Below, in pieces: positions 35,766-45,358 of a stretch of 64,000 bases of DNA; the stretch's first letter is position 1; each line of letters starts with the position of its first letter. The notes below the pieces were generated by a model, which saw only the letters and a program-made list of their open reading frames with translations, made no database searches and was not told where the DNA came from. The position numbers and the translations under genes are program-made. Source of the DNA: Treponema ruminis (GTDB lineage: Bacteria > Spirochaetota > Spirochaetia > Treponematales > Treponemataceae); NCBI GenBank assembly GCA_017161305.1, contig CP031518.1, positions 1,612,001-1,676,000 on the forward strand, read 5' to 3'.

Positions 35766-36662
35766 ATGCTGTCTTATATTCATGCCTATCATGCGGGCAA
35801 TCATGCTGACATCTTAAAGCACCTTACACTTTCGCTGATTCTTGAGCACCTTTGCAAAAAGGACAAGCCCTTCTGTGTCATCGACACTCATGCAGGAAGC
35901 GGACTTTACCGCCTTGACGACGAGCGCGCGCAAAAGACCGGGGAAGCGGATTCCGGGGTCAAAAAGATTCTGGCACAAATAAACGCAGAAAAATCATCCT
36001 TTGAAAGTCAGGCAGGAAAAAGTTTTTTTTCTTTGATTCAAGAATATTATGCACGCGGAGAATATCCGGGTTCACCTTTGATTGAGAACTTCTTTTTACG
36101 GCCGGGTGACGAACAGATTCTTTCGGAGCTCCACCCTACCGCCTTTGAAGAACTGAAAAACTGCTATTATAATAGAAGAAAGTTTTGCGACGAAAATGGC
36201 TTGAATTTCATTGAGCCTGCCCTTCACAAACGCGACGGCTACGAGCTTTTAAAAGCCCTAACGCCGCCAAAAATCAAGCGCGGCCTTTGCGTTATCGATC
36301 CTTCTTTTGAGGATGCAAGCGACTTTGAAAAGTGCGGCCAGGTAATTTCGCGGGTCCACAAAAAATGGAGTGCGGGAATAATCGCCCTCTGGTATCCGCT
36401 GGTCGCCCACAGAAGCGCAGAAATCTCGATGATGAAGGAACAGATTGCGGCAAGCGTAGAAGCCACAGAGCCAAAAATCCTCGACGTGCAGATGGAAATC
36501 AAGCGCAAGGAAGACATGACAGGCCTGGCCTCGCTCTACGGCAGCGGCATGTTCATCGTAAACTTCCCCTACCAGCTTGATGAAGAGCTGAAGGAAATCA
36601 TGCCAGAACTAAGCAAAATCCTAGGCGAAACAGCAGCTGTTTGGAGCGTTGAAGCGCTCTAG
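35766..36662 (+). CDS. rlmJ: 23S rRNA (adenine2030-N6)-methyltransferase RlmJ
   Basis: 298 residues. The N-terminus YIHAYHAGNHADILKHLTL, the SAM-binding region CVIDTHAGSGLYRL and the substrate-adenine motif DPSFED (in place of the common DPPYE) identify RlmJ. GMFIVNFPYQLDEELKEIMP near the end is also typical. It methylates one adenine of 23S rRNA using S-adenosylmethionine. The proline-to-serine change in motif IV deserves note but lies in a tolerant position of the loop. Confidence 0.92.
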   Translation: MLSYIHAYHAGNHADILKHLTLSLILEHLCKKDKPFCVIDTHAGSGLYRLDDERAQKTGEADSGVKKILAQINAEKSSFESQAGKSFFSLIQEYYARGEYPGSPLIENFFLRPGDEQILSELHPTAFEELKNCYYNRRKFCDENGLNFIEPALHKRDGYELLKALTPPKIKRGLCVIDPSFEDASDFEKCGQVISRVHKKWSAGIIALWYPLVAHRSAEISMMKEQIAASVEATEPKILDVQMEIKRKEDMTGLASLYGSGMFIVNFPYQLDEELKEIMPELSKILGETAAVWSVEAL

Positions 36663-36699
36663 ATATTGCGTAAAAACTCTTTTTTGTCTAATATTGCAA

Positions 36700-36742
36700 C
36701 AGTCAGTTCGAGACCATCCTGACTTAAAACAAAACTAGGGGG
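36700..36742 (+). promoter_or_regulatory. preQ1-I riboswitch in front of queF
   Basis: GTCAG (36702-36706) pairs with CTGAC (36719-36723) around a 12-nt loop TTCGAGACCATC, followed by the A-rich tail TTAAAACAAAACTAGGGG. This is the compact stem, pyrimidine-containing loop and A-tail pseudoknot layout of class I preQ1 riboswitches, closest in form to the Thermoanaerobacter example. The tail ends in the Shine-Dalgarno AGGGGG (36737-36742), 8 nt before the queF ATG. Ligand binding would therefore hide the ribosome-binding site of queF. Confidence 0.8.
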
Positions 36743-36750
36743 ACATTTCA

Positions 36751-37224
36751 ATGCGTTCAGATTCTGAACTTGCGGGCGTTACTTTGCTCGGCAACACGGC
36801 CACAAAGTATCCAAACGACTACGCACCGGAAATCTTAGAGAAATTTCCAAACAAGCACCCGGGCAACGACTACATGGTCACATTCAACTGCCCGGAATTC
36901 ACTTCACTTTGCCCGAAAACAGGGCAGCCGGACTTCGCAGAAATCAAAATCAACTACATTCCAGACGGATTTCTTGTCGAATCAAAATCACTCAAGCTTT
37001 ATCTCTTCAGTTTCCGTAACCACGGCGATTTCCATGAGGACTGCGTGAACATCATCATGAAGGACCTCGTAAAGCTTTTGGAGCCGAAGTACCTTGAGGT
37101 CGAAGGTATCTTCACTCCACGCGGCGGAATCTCAATCTACCCTTTTGCAAACTACGGCAAGCCGGGCACGGATTACGAAAACATCGCCAAAACACGCCTT
37201 TTCGCGGCTATCGACAGACGATAG
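36751..37224 (+). CDS. queF: NADPH-dependent 7-cyano-7-deazaguanine reductase QueF
   Basis: 157 residues, the short unimodular Que[15 protein letters not shown] holds the active-site cysteine and aspartate, and [20 protein letters not shown] is the QueF signature that binds NADPH and substrate. It reduces preQ0 to preQ1 in queuosine synthesis. A preQ1-I riboswitch lies just upstream, and a precursor transporter follows after 24 nt, so both genes respond to the pathway product. Confidence 0.96.
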   Translation: MRSDSELAGVTLLGNTATKYPNDYAPEILEKFPNKHPGNDYMVTFNCPEFTSLCPKTGQPDFAEIKINYIPDGFLVESKSLKLYLFSFRNHGDFHEDCVNIIMKDLVKLLEPKYLEVEGIFTPRGGISIYPFANYGKPGTDYENIAKTRLFAAIDRR

Positions 37225-37248
37225 GAAAGTAAAAATCAGGAGTTAATT

Positions 37249-37956
37249 ATGAATGAGATTTTAATGGCGGCATCGGTCTTTGTCTTTTTTGGCGGACTCG
37301 TTGCTTTTTTCAGGATTTTCGGTAAAAACGGAATTTTTGCATGGACTGTTATCTGCACTATTGCGGCTAACATTGAAGTTTTGATTTTGGTTCACGCTTA
37401 CGGCATGGACACAACCCTGGGAAACGTAATTTTTGCCTCGTCTTTCCTCGCAACAGACATCATGAGCGAGATTTACGGCAAGGAAGAAGCAAACAAATGT
37501 GTCAAAATCGGAATTGCGGCTAACATCACCTTCATTCTGATTTCACAGAGCTGGTTCCTGTATGTTCCCGCTGAGGCTGACACGATGGCAAGCCCAATCC
37601 GCACGGTTTTTGCAAACACTCCACGTGTCATGCTCTCAAGTCTTTTTGCCTACGCCGTATGTGAAATCTACGACGTCTGGGCTTATCACCACATCTGGAA
37701 GTGGAGCGAGAAGAAGTTCGGAAACAGAAAGGGATTTTTGTGGCTGCGCAACAACGGCTCAACAATGGTCAGCCAGCTGATTAACGTCCTTGTTTTCAAC
37801 CTGCTTGCATTCGCAGGCGTTTTCCCAACCAGAGTACTTATTCAGATTCTGATTTTCGGATACTTGATTTTCCTTGCAACTTCGATTCTGGACACTCCAT
37901 TCCTTTATCTTGCAAGAAGAATCGCCGAAAAGCACCCGGAATTACTCAGCAAGTAG
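37249..37956 (+). CDS. yhhQ: queuosine precursor transporter (YhhQ/VUT family)
   Basis: 235 residues with about six membrane helices. The family blocks FASSFLATDIMSEIYGKEEANKCVKIG, LSSLFAYAVCEIYDVWAYHHIWKW and TMVSQLINVLVFNLLAF are clear. It imports preQ0/preQ1 or related deazaguanines across the inner membrane. It is the second gene of the riboswitch-controlled unit with queF, with SD AGGAG before the ATG. The organism may therefore salvage as well as make queuosine. Confidence 0.9.
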   Translation: MNEILMAASVFVFFGGLVAFFRIFGKNGIFAWTVICTIAANIEVLILVHAYGMDTTLGNVIFASSFLATDIMSEIYGKEEANKCVKIGIAANITFILISQSWFLYVPAEADTMASPIRTVFANTPRVMLSSLFAYAVCEIYDVWAYHHIWKWSEKKFGNRKGFLWLRNNGSTMVSQLINVLVFNLLAFAGVFPTRVLIQILIFGYLIFLATSILDTPFLYLARRIAEKHPELLSK

Positions 37957-37970
37957 ATTCTTAAAATCAA

Positions 37971-37999
37971 CTGACAGAAAAACTTTTTTCTATTATAAT
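37971..37999 (+). promoter_or_regulatory. promoter of the alpha-2-macroglobulin gene
   Basis: CTGACA (37971-37976), a 17-nt spacer and TATAAT (37994-37999). The expected start point, about 38005-38007, falls inside the hairpin that ends the queF-yhhQ transcript. Confidence 0.7.
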
Positions 38000-38000
38000 G

Positions 38001-38034
38001 GCCCTATCAATTTTTTTGAGAGGGCTTTTTTTTT
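38001..38034 (+). terminator. intrinsic terminator of queF-yhhQ, overlapping the next gene's leader
   Basis: GCCCTAT (38001-38007) and AGAGGGC (38019-38025) form the stem, followed by nine T up to the ATG at 38035. The 3' arm contains AGAGGG, the only candidate ribosome-binding site of the following gene. Confidence 0.75.
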
Positions 38035-41000
38035 ATGAAGAAGTTTTTTCTTATCCTTACCCTGCTTTTTGCTTCAATTCTTGTTCTTTTTGGAATTGCT
38101 TCTTGCAAAAAAAATGCGCTGACTGCTGATTCAGACAAATCAAGCGACATTTCGCCCAAAGTCCTTTCTCTGGATTCCACAAGCGACCGGGTATTTGACG
38201 CCGGGAATTTCTTTACGCCGGACTACACGCCCTACGAAGCTGAGCCGGAATCAAAGGCCGGTAAAATCAAGCTCTTTTCACCAAAAGCAGGCAGCAAGGC
38301 CGAAAGCATCGTACCAGGCCTGCGTAAACTTTCTGACTATCAGACTTCCTACAAAACAAGAAAAAGCGATTTGAACCTGAGCGAACTTGCAAAAATGTTC
38401 GGGGAGCAGGATTCAGCGGAAAAATCCCCGATTAAAACCCAGCCTCTAAAAATCATATGGAGCGCGCCCGGCTACTCAAAAAACAAATGGATAGACAGCA
38501 ATGAAGTTGCTCCTGAATTTTCACATGAGCTTCGGGTTCAGTTCAATTATCCGGTCACAAGTGACGAAATCAAGGACATTTCAAAAATCGAATTCTACAA
38601 AGGTGACGAAAAAAACGGCAGTCCAATTCAGTTTAAACTAAAACAAGAGAGCATCGACACAATCACCTACTTCTGGGAAAAAAATATTCCATTTGAGTCA
38701 AAGGTCATTCTCACGGTCGAACAGAATCTCGATGGCAAAAAGATTACAGCAAGGGCAAATTTCAGCACACTCTCGCCCTTTATCTATGAAGATAAAAGTT
38801 CCGGCCGTTCTTACGGAAAATACACCAATCCCCTCTGCCTTTATTTTTCACATCCGGTAGATTATGAGTCAGTTTTGACTTCGGTCTCGGCAAAAAAGGC
38901 TTCCGGTGAAGAACTTTCTTTGACAAAGGAAAATATCGAAGTGAGGGGCGGCTGCCTTAAAATCTTCGCCCTGCCCCTTTCATTTCATTCAAAATATTCT
39001 GTCCAAATCTCAAAAAATCTGAAGGATATATATGGAAGAAAACTTTCAAGTGACGGCGAAAAAGACATTGAGCTTGAGATTGAGGTTCCGGGAGCAGAAA
39101 GCAAGGTTTCATTCACTGACTCTGGAGTAAGGATGCTTGAAAGCAATTTCCCCCACAGGATGGTTTTCGAGTATCAGAATATTTTTGAAGGAGCCTATGT
39201 CCTGAACCGGACTGAAAATCCATTTGCGGTTACGGACTGGTCCAAAATCAAGGCAAGCGTATATGACGAAAAAAATGAAAGCCTGCGCATAAATCTTGAG
39301 TCATATCCCAAAGATGAAAGAATTTTTAAAATCATCAATCTCGATGAAAAACTTTCCGGCGGCAAGGGCTGGACTGAAATCTACTCGGCAATCAAGCTTC
39401 CCAAAAAGCCGACAAAGTGGGATCCGGAGACTTTCTACTGGTCAACAAACGCGACATCAATTCAGGTCACAAATCTTGGAGTTACGGTTCGCTATGCCAT
39501 GAACAAGGTCTGCGTGCTGGTCACACAGCTTTCTGACGGCCGGGCAGTCGAAGGAGCAAGGGTTTTCGCCTATGCCGACAAAAATGCAAGCACAAAAGAA
39601 ATCATAAACAATGCCCCTCTTGCAGTAACGGACAAAAATGGTCTTGCCCTGATAAATCTCAGCCAGGAAGATTCACCAAAGGTAATTTCAGGCGGCTGGT
39701 GGGATGCTCCGGTCATTTATGTCGTAAAGGACGATGACAGGGTGATTTTCCAGCCGGACGACCATTCTCCTTGGCGAAGCGGAATCTATTCATATTCAAA
39801 AGTTCCAAATAAAATCGAAGCCGAGCAAAGAACCTTCATGTTCAGCGACCGGGGACTTTACAAACCGGGCGAAAGGGCTTCATTCAGGGGAATCGACCGC
39901 GACCAGGTTCTCGGAAGCTTTATCCCCTACAGCGGAAATTATACGGTCACTTTGATGGAAGACAAATGGCGGGATTCAAAGGAATACGGAAAGCTTACAG
40001 GAAAGGCAAGCGAATCCGGCGGCTTCTACGGCAGCTTTGAAATTCCAGAGGACATAGAGCCGGGAATCTACAAAATCCGCTATCAGAGGGATGGAGACGA
40101 AAAAAGTCAGGAATTGAGGATTAACGTAGCCTTCTTTGAAAAAGTCAAATTCCAGAGCGAAGTATCAATGCCAAAAACACCTGTAATCGCAGGCGAAAAG
40201 ATTCAGGCTGGAATCGGAGCCAGCTATCTTGCAGGCGGTGCCCTTTCAAGCGCAAAATTCGAGACAAACTGGTTCCGTGAGCCATGGTATTTTACCAGCG
40301 ATGAGGCGGAATTCAGGCAATATAAATTCGGCCCGGTAAATTCTCAGGAAGGAAGAAGCCATATCCGCGAAGATTCAGGAAGCCTGGACTCAAACGGAAG
40401 CGCCACAGTCTCATGCGAGACAAGCGGAAACAGCATCAAGGGAGCCCCCTACCGCTACAGAGTCAGCGCCGACATAACAGACATTTCAAACCAGCAGATT
40501 TCAGCCTCAGCAGCTACAGTCGTTCATCCGGCTTCATTCTATATCGGTCTTTCAAAGCCTGAAATGTCTTCGGCATTCGCAAAAAAAGGCGAAAAAATCA
40601 CCTTCACATACAAGCTGGCCCTGCCGGACGGAAAAGCCCTTGTCTCATCAAAAAGTCTGGGTGCCCTGGCAGGAAAAGACAGAAAAATCGAAGTCAAGCT
40701 TACCCGCGACGAATGGAACCTGGTCCAGCAGCAGGGAATCTACGACATTTACAGCCGCTACGAAAAGACTGAAATTGAGGAAAGCTGTCAGACCGTCGCT
40801 CTCGATGAAAGCGGAAAAATTTCGGTCACAGCCCTGGAGGCCGGCAACCACAAGATTCAGCTTAGCGCAATGGACAGCCAGGGGCGGCCCGTCATCACGG
40901 AATACGAATTCTTCGTCACAGGAAGCGGAAGATGCTCATGGTATCAGGATGACGCAACTTCCCTGCGACTGACTCCAGACAAAAATCAGTATAATCCGGG

Positions 41001-43791
41001 CGAAACAGCCCATCTTCTTCTTGAAAGCACTCTCCCAGAAGGAAACTACCTGATTACGGTTGAGCGGGAAGGTATTTTCACTGAGGAAGTCCGCCATCTT
41101 GAAGGATCAGTCAACGTAATTGACATTTCTGTCGCCCGAAATTATGTTCCGGTCTTCTATGTTTCAATTTCTTCTTATTCAGTAAGGCAGGGAGAACCGA
41201 AACACGAATACGGCGAGGCGGATTTGGACAAGCCAAAGGGATTTTACGGAGCCACGGAAGTTTTCGTAAATCCTAGGGTAAAGTCATTCTCGGTAAAGCT
41301 TGAAAGCAAAAAACCATCTTACAGGCCGGGAGAAATGGCAGAAGTCACAGTATACGCGACAAAGGGCGGAAAGCCTCTGGCAAATTCAGAAATCACCCTC
41401 ATGGCAGTAGACCGGGGCGTACTCGACCTGATTAACTATCATGTTCCAGACCCGATTTCCTTCTTCTACAGCAAGGCCAACTTCCCTCTCCGCGTAAAGG
41501 GCGGCGACTCAAGAGCCTACCTCATGGATCCGGTCACTTACGAAGTCAAAAACCTCAAGGGCGGCGACAATGGTGATGACGAAAAAATTAACGAAAGAAG
41601 TGACTTTAATCCGACGGCAGTATTCGAGCCTATGCTCAAAACCGACGAAAACGGCAGAGCTACGGTAAGCTTTAAGCTGCCGGATAATCTTACGACCTAC
41701 AGGCTGACGGCATTCGGCGTAAACGGAGAACTTCTTGCCCTGCAGGAAGACGAAATCGCAGTTCAGAATCCGATAAACATCCAGCAGATTCTTCCGCGCC
41801 AACTCAGGGAGAGGGACACATCAGAAGTCGGAGTCCTCATTTCAAATCTTGACGACAGGGAGCATGAGATTACGGTTTCACTTGCAGTCGGAGAAATCGA
41901 TGCGGCTAAGGCAGAGGAAAAGGGAATCACAAGCAAAGCGGGACAGGCCTTTGTCGACGGAAAGAGCGAGCACAAGATTAAGGTTCCGAGCGGAGCAAAC
42001 GCAAGCGTATTCTTTGACATTGCGGCAAAGAAAGCAGGCATGGTCAGCACGGAATTTACAGTCAAAAGCGATATTCTCAACGAAAAACTGGTCTGCCCGC
42101 TAAAGATTGAAAAGCCATACATTTTTGAGACAGTGACAAAGACAGGTCAGCTTTCAGAAAGCGAAGAATCAGCTAGTGAGAAAATCACAATTCCTTCTTA
42201 CACGGAAGACATGAATGGCAGCCTCTCGGTCACGCTCGACGCTACAAGACTGGGACTTTTGGGAAACTCAGTTCAGTATCTTTTTGAATATCCATTCGGC
42301 TGCCTTGAACAGCAGTCTTCCCGACTCCTTCCGCTCGTAATTTTTGAGGACTACATCGACACCTTCAATCTCGAAAGCCAGGTCACTGACATCCGCAAAG
42401 TGGTAAAATCATGCTTTGCCAGCTGGAAAAACTACCAGCACTCAGACGGCGGCTTCGGTTACTGGCCGACCTCATATGCTTCAAACGCCTTTGTCTCAGC
42501 AAGAATCGCCCACATCTACGCACTTGCAATCCAGCGTGGCTACAAGGAAAAAGACCTTGCCATCGACATTGAAAAGCTCTGCAAATACATCAGTGAAAAT
42601 TCTAGCGATGACTACAGCAGGGCCTACAATTACTATGTCCTCGCCCTCAACGGAAAAACGGTTTCAGACGAAAAGCTCGAAAAAATCATCAGAAAGGAAA
42701 AGCAGGAACTTGATGCCCTGGCACTCGCAGGACTTTGCTCACTGGAAAAAGACGGGAAAGACTCACTTCTTGCAAAGGAAGCAGCTTCTGAAATCCGGAC
42801 TTTGATGAGGCCGGCTTCACGCGGAGTAGACCTTGCAATTAAAGCTTCAAGCTCTGGCAGATACGCATATTACGGCGACGAATCAGAAAAAATTGCCCTG
42901 ATTTTGCAGCTTTTCACCCAGCTGGACAAGGATGACGAGACCAACACAAGGCTCATCTACTCACTCATGAGCAAGCAGCGCGCGGGTTACTGGAAAAACA
43001 CCGCTACAACTGCAAGGGTTCTTGAGGCTATTTATCATGTAATTAAGACCAACAACCTCGACAAGACCAACCTGAACGCGACAGCCCTATTCCAAGGAAA
43101 GCAGTTCGCTTCGGGTACCTTCAAGGGAGCGGCGGCAAGGCCTGTGACAGTGACACTTCCTTTTAGGGACGAAAAAATCTGCTCGCTTAAAAAGGACAGG
43201 GAGCTTGATCTTGACTTCAGCAAAAAGGGAAAAGGCTCACTCTACTACACGGCTTCGATGCGCTATGCAATTCCACAGGAGCTTCAGGAGGCTAAGGACA
43301 AGGGAATCGGACTTGTAATGCAGCTCTTTGATAACGCGACAGGAGAAGAAATCAAGATAAGCAAGGAGAATCCGGTTACAGAGCTTGAAAGCGGAAAGAC
43401 CTACAAGGTCAAAATCACCCTTTCTTCAAATTACGACAGGGACTATCTGGCACTGAGGGCGCCAGTTCCAAGCGGAGCCGAGATTCTGGACGCGACTTTT
43501 GTAACAAGAGCGGATGCAGCCGAAAATGCAAGCGGAAAGGAAGTTTACTCAGATGACGGTGACGGAGATTCAGGATACTGGGGCGGAGACCACTTCATGA
43601 GCAATCAGGTGATTTATAACTCAGAAATCCACTTCTTCTGGGACTCATTCAAGATGGGAAAAACGACCGCAGAATTCAAGTTCCGTGCCGTTCGAAGGGG
43701 CGTATTTCCAACACCGCCGGCTAACGCAGAATGCATGTACGAGCCGGAAACATTCGGACGCACAGGCGGAATCCTTTATACGATTAAATAG
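38035..43791 (+). CDS. bacterial alpha-2-macroglobulin lipoprotein (YfhM-like)
   Basis: 1918 residues. The signal peptide (MKKFFLILTLLFASILVLFG) with lipobox IASC anchors it in a membrane. Repeated macroglobulin-type beta domains fill the first two thirds: the MG2-like FSDRGLYKPGERASFRG near residue 600, and a second such block with RLTPDKNQYNPGETAHLLLE and KPSYRPGEMAEVTVYA. The thioester motif YPFGCLEQQSSRLLPL lies near residue 1425 inside an alpha-toroid domain. These proteins trap proteases that breach the envelope. They normally work beside penicillin-binding protein 1C; here pbpC lies about 10 kb away, with an inserted element between them. Confidence 0.92.
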   Translation: MKKFFLILTLLFASILVLFGIASCKKNALTADSDKSSDISPKVLSLDSTSDRVFDAGNFFTPDYTPYEAEPESKAGKIKLFSPKAGSKAESIVPGLRKLSDYQTSYKTRKSDLNLSELAKMFGEQDSAEKSPIKTQPLKIIWSAPGYSKNKWIDSNEVAPEFSHELRVQFNYPVTSDEIKDISKIEFYKGDEKNGSPIQFKLKQESIDTITYFWEKNIPFESKVILTVEQNLDGKKITARANFSTLSPFIYEDKSSGRSYGKYTNPLCLYFSHPVDYESVLTSVSAKKASGEELSLTKENIEVRGGCLKIFALPLSFHSKYSVQISKNLKDIYGRKLSSDGEKDIELEIEVPGAESKVSFTDSGVRMLESNFPHRMVFEYQNIFEGAYVLNRTENPFAVTDWSKIKASVYDEKNESLRINLESYPKDERIFKIINLDEKLSGGKGWTEIYSAIKLPKKPTKWDPETFYWSTNATSIQVTNLGVTVRYAMNKVCVLVTQLSDGRAVEGARVFAYADKNASTKEIINNAPLAVTDKNGLALINLSQEDSPKVISGGWWDAPVIYVVKDDDRVIFQPDDHSPWRSGIYSYSKVPNKIEAEQRTFMFSDRGLYKPGERASFRGIDRDQVLGSFIPYSGNYTVTLMEDKWRDSKEYGKLTGKASESGGFYGSFEIPEDIEPGIYKIRYQRDGDEKSQELRINVAFFEKVKFQSEVSMPKTPVIAGEKIQAGIGASYLAGGALSSAKFETNWFREPWYFTSDEAEFRQYKFGPVNSQEGRSHIREDSGSLDSNGSATVSCETSGNSIKGAPYRYRVSADITDISNQQISASAATVVHPASFYIGLSKPEMSSAFAKKGEKITFTYKLALPDGKALVSSKSLGALAGKDRKIEVKLTRDEWNLVQQQGIYDIYSRYEKTEIEESCQTVALDESGKISVTALEAGNHKIQLSAMDSQGRPVITEYEFFVTGSGRCSWYQDDATSLRLTPDKNQYNPGETAHLLLESTLPEGNYLITVEREGIFTEEVRHLEGSVNVIDISVARNYVPVFYVSISSYSVRQGEPKHEYGEADLDKPKGFYGATEVFVNPRVKSFSVKLESKKPSYRPGEMAEVTVYATKGGKPLANSEITLMAVDRGVLDLINYHVPDPISFFYSKANFPLRVKGGDSRAYLMDPVTYEVKNLKGGDNGDDEKINERSDFNPTAVFEPMLKTDENGRATVSFKLPDNLTTYRLTAFGVNGELLALQEDEIAVQNPINIQQILPRQLRERDTSEVGVLISNLDDREHEITVSLAVGEIDAAKAEEKGITSKAGQAFVDGKSEHKIKVPSGANASVFFDIAAKKAGMVSTEFTVKSDILNEKLVCPLKIEKPYIFETVTKTGQLSESEESASEKITIPSYTEDMNGSLSVTLDATRLGLLGNSVQYLFEYPFGCLEQQSSRLLPLVIFEDYIDTFNLESQVTDIRKVVKSCFASWKNYQHSDGGFGYWPTSYASNAFVSARIAHIYALAIQRGYKEKDLAIDIEKLCKYISENSSDDYSRAYNYYVLALNGKTVSDEKLEKIIRKEKQELDALALAGLCSLEKDGKDSLLAKEAASEIRTLMRPASRGVDLAIKASSSGRYAYYGDESEKIALILQLFTQLDKDDETNTRLIYSLMSKQRAGYWKNTATTARVLEAIYHVIKTNNLDKTNLNATALFQGKQFASGTFKGAAARPVTVTLPFRDEKICSLKKDRELDLDFSKKGKGSLYYTASMRYAIPQELQEAKDKGIGLVMQLFDNATGEEIKISKENPVTELESGKTYKVKITLSSNYDRDYLALRAPVPSGAEILDATFVTRADAAENASGKEVYSDDGDGDSGYWGGDHFMSNQVIYNSEIHFFWDSFKMGKTTAEFKFRAVRRGVFPTPPANAECMYEPETFGRTGGILYTIK

Positions 43792-43798
43792 AAAAAAT

Positions 43799-43826
43799 AA
43801 GCCGCCCTTCAAAAAAGAGCGGCTTT
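43799..43826. terminator. bidirectional terminator between convergent genes
   Basis: AAGCCGC (43799-43805) and GCGGCTT (43818-43824) flank a loop of 12 nt. A-rich sequence precedes the stem and T-rich sequence follows it. It serves the alpha-2-macroglobulin gene and the convergent diguanylate cyclase. Confidence 0.8.
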
Positions 43827-43843
43827 GCTTTTTATTGAGATTT

Positions 43844-45283
43844 TTAATCTTCGCGGGTAGCCTTCATGGCTTTTTTGCACTCATACATGTTCTGGTCGGC
43901 CCGCTTGAATACGTTGAGTACATTCGTATCGATTGATTTGTCGTAGAATGCAATTCCGATTGCGGCGGAAACCTTTTCCCATGGCTCAAGCTTGTCGTCT
44001 CCTGCAAGTTCCGCGAGTTTTTTGTTGAAGGAATCGACAAGGCTGTTGATGTTTTCAAGGTCAGCGCCTTTGAGGACGACTACAAATTCATCGCCTCCGA
44101 TTCGGAATACAGGCGAATGCTCGAAAGTGGTACAGACAAGGAAGCAGAGTTTTTTGATTGCGACGTTGCCCTGCTCGTGGCCGTAAGTGTCGTTTATCTT
44201 TTTGAGGAAGTTCAGGTCAATCATGCCGATGCCGAAAGCTGAAATCTTATTGGTGCTGAGGTCATATTCCAGCTTTTTGATTTCCTTGTCATAGGCAGTC
44301 TTGTTGCGGATTCCGGTCAAGGCATCCTTGTTGGCAAGCTCGTTCATCTGGGCCGCCTGCTTCTGCATTTCAGCAGCCTTCTTTTCGGCGAAGACAATCT
44401 CAGAAACATAGTCGCGGATGTCCTGGGTCATCTGAGTGACGGCTTTTGAAAGATAGTAGACTTCGTTCTTTGAGTTAAGCTCAGGCGGATTGAATTTAAG
44501 CATGGAAATATCCCGCTGGCCGTGACTGGTCTTTGCAAAAAGGCCGACCGCCATTTCAAGCAGCTTGAGAGGATTGGTAACTGAAATGCGGGTCCACATG
44601 AGGAAATTGAAAGTAAAGAAGAAACCGAGGATAAAAATGATGACCAGGGTTTCAATCATGTGAACACGGATCAGTCTTGAGATTTCAGAAATGTTGACAT
44701 CAACACAAAGAAGGGCGTAAGGCTTTTTGTTTGAATCAAGAAGCGGAAGGGAGCCGGTGTAGTCAATTCCCCACTCCGTATTTTCTTCTGTATAAACGAT
44801 TTCCGTCTGCCTCATTATGGAAATGAGATTTTTTACGGTTTCTTCGTCATATTCATCATCAGAAGTCCAGCCCAGATAGAGGTTCCCTTCGGTGTCGATG
44901 TAGCGGTCGTAGTAGTTTTCGGCAGAAATAATGCTCATGATGCAGTGCTTTCCGTCCTTGAACATGGGCTTTAAAATGTAAAGATAGTGGATTTTGAAGT
45001 CTTCCTTGATGCCGTCCATGAACTTTTCAAGCTCGTTGAACTTTTCACTTCGCTGTAAGGAAACAGCACATTCGGCAAGGTCGTCGTCATCAATGTGACG
45101 CTCAACATAGCACAGGATATCCGTGATGTAGGCTTCGTATCTGCGGTAAAGAGAGCGGCGGTAATTGAAATAGCTGATGACAGTAAGGGCAATCCCCAAA
45201 ATTACGATAAAAGAAACACAGCTGATTGTAATGCTACGACCCAAAGGCTTGGCTACCCTCTTTTTCTGAACCTCTGCTTCCAT
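43844..45283 (-). CDS. membrane-bound diguanylate cyclase with extracytoplasmic sensor domain
   Basis: 479 residues. Two membrane helices (about residues 18-40 and 207-230) bracket a periplasmic domain of about 165 residues that may bind a ligand. A HAMP-like linker and a short coiled coil (AEKKAAEMQKQAAQMNELANK) lead to the GGDEF domain. That domain is intact: DALTGIRNKTAYD, DLNFLKKINDTYGHEQGN and FRIGGDEFVVVL (near residue 396). It probably makes c-di-GMP in response to an envelope signal. TATAAT and SD GGGGG lie upstream. Confidence 0.9.
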   Translation of the reverse strand: MEAEVQKKRVAKPLGRSITISCVSFIVILGIALTVISYFNYRRSLYRRYEAYITDILCYVERHIDDDDLAECAVSLQRSEKFNELEKFMDGIKEDFKIHYLYILKPMFKDGKHCIMSIISAENYYDRYIDTEGNLYLGWTSDDEYDEETVKNLISIMRQTEIVYTEENTEWGIDYTGSLPLLDSNKKPYALLCVDVNISEISRLIRVHMIETLVIIFILGFFFTFNFLMWTRISVTNPLKLLEMAVGLFAKTSHGQRDISMLKFNPPELNSKNEVYYLSKAVTQMTQDIRDYVSEIVFAEKKAAEMQKQAAQMNELANKDALTGIRNKTAYDKEIKKLEYDLSTNKISAFGIGMIDLNFLKKINDTYGHEQGNVAIKKLCFLVCTTFEHSPVFRIGGDEFVVVLKGADLENINSLVDSFNKKLAELAGDDKLEPWEKVSAAIGIAFYDKSIDTNVLNVFKRADQNMYECKKAMKATRED

Positions 45284-45358
45284 AAAGTCCCCCGAATTGA
45301 CAAACTACCCATATTATAACACGGAAATTCAGAAAAAGAAAGATTTTTTAAAATATTA

